A DNA stretch of 31,027 nucleotides from a virus. Shown here in pieces: positions 30,820 to 31,027 of this stretch. The stretch is from positions 1 to 31,027 of the IMG/VR virus record IMGVR_UViG_3300006802_000066, one strand, 5' to 3'. The notes beneath the pieces are model-generated. The model made no database searches, had not been told where the DNA came from, and worked only from the letters and a program-made list of their open reading frames with translations. The position numbers were made by a program, and so were the translations under genes. Positions within the stretch are counted from its first letter, which is position 1; every line of letters begins with the position of its first letter.

Positions 30820-31027
30820 ACAACAAATTAAGTTGAGACTATTCACTATTTAGTTCCAACTTAATTTGTTAAAAACCGGCACAAATTAGTTGCATCTTTT
30901 CACTGAATTAGTTCAAACTAATTTCTGACAAAACCGGCACAAATTAGTTGCATCTTTTCACCGAATTAGTTCAAACTAATTTCTGACAAAACCGGCACAA
31001 ATTAGTTGCATCTTTTCACCGAATTAG
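30820..31027. repeat. Right part of tandem dyad-repeat array (joins to base 1)
   Basis: The array starts with a larger dyad: AACAAATTAAGTTG (30822-30835) and CAACTTAATTTGTT (30857-30870), 14-bp perfect arms around 21 bases. Then come 58-bp units at 30883 (variant with CACTG), 30941 and 30999 (cut by the window end). Bases 30920-31027 equal 1-108, showing circular closure. At least three 58-bp units exist; more may be collapsed. Confidence 0.92.

Noticed and set aside
1-31027. tRNA genes, integrase/att sites or a lysogeny repressor
   Set aside because: I looked for these and saw no convincing tRNA-like cloverleaf, recombinase signature or repressor gene; small tRNAs could still be missed by eye.

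Overview
The window looks like the complete genome of a tailed, siphovirus-like phage of a Bacteroidota (probably Flavobacteriia) host. Four things point there: AT-rich DNA, promoters with the TAnnTTTG -7 box typical of Bacteroidota, gene starts preceded by A-rich stretches rather than Shine-Dalgarno sites, and protein families common in Bacteroidota phages (DUF4494, DUF6291 and DUF6712 types, XkdF-type protease, Holin_3TM type). The first 108 bases are identical to the last 108 and lie inside a 58-bp tandem repeat array. The molecule is therefore circular or circularly permuted, about 30.9 kb, and was opened in that array. I see no integrase, excisionase or lysogeny repressor, so it is probably virulent, though several genes are unassigned.

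Layout: (1) 1-408 and 30775-31027, across the contig join: a terminator, an array of dyad-containing repeats, a 7x ATAAC tract and an early-type promoter. (2) 409-6640: small unknown genes, then a DNA replication/recombination module (OB-like protein, YqaJ/lambda-type exonuclease, SSB, DUF6291-like protein, a second putative replication protein) and more small proteins. (3) 6661-6877: an inverted, diverged copy of the array at the contig ends, so the whole 6.5-kb replication module lies between long inverted repeats. (4) 6878-8990: M15 peptidase endolysin, Holin_3TM-type holin, HNH homing endonuclease, unknown gene, small terminase. (5) 9031-11065: promoter, small genes (DUF4494, DUF3850), terminator. 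(6) 11082-21140: large terminase, tail assembly chaperone with an apparent -1 programmed frameshift, tail completion proteins, two large tail-tip proteins and fibre/appendage proteins. (7) 21194-22093: a minus-strand accessory cassette with its own promoter. (8) 22210-30776: a second, unrelated holin, tape measure, prohead protease, Mu gpF-like/scaffold fusion, major capsid, tail tube, portal and connector.

The most notable observations are: the long inverted repeats flanking the replication module; three promoters sharing a TATTC-NN-GAATA dyad just upstream of TATATTTG, which tie the minus-strand cassette to the replication and small-gene operons; the cassette itself, with a protein built from a duplicated ~36-residue motif and a possible 45-residue product starting at ATT; a canonical T_TTT_TTC slippery site in the tail chaperone; and a fibre gene broken by a one-base frameshift. 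Protein functions below come from motif recognition by eye, not from database searches.
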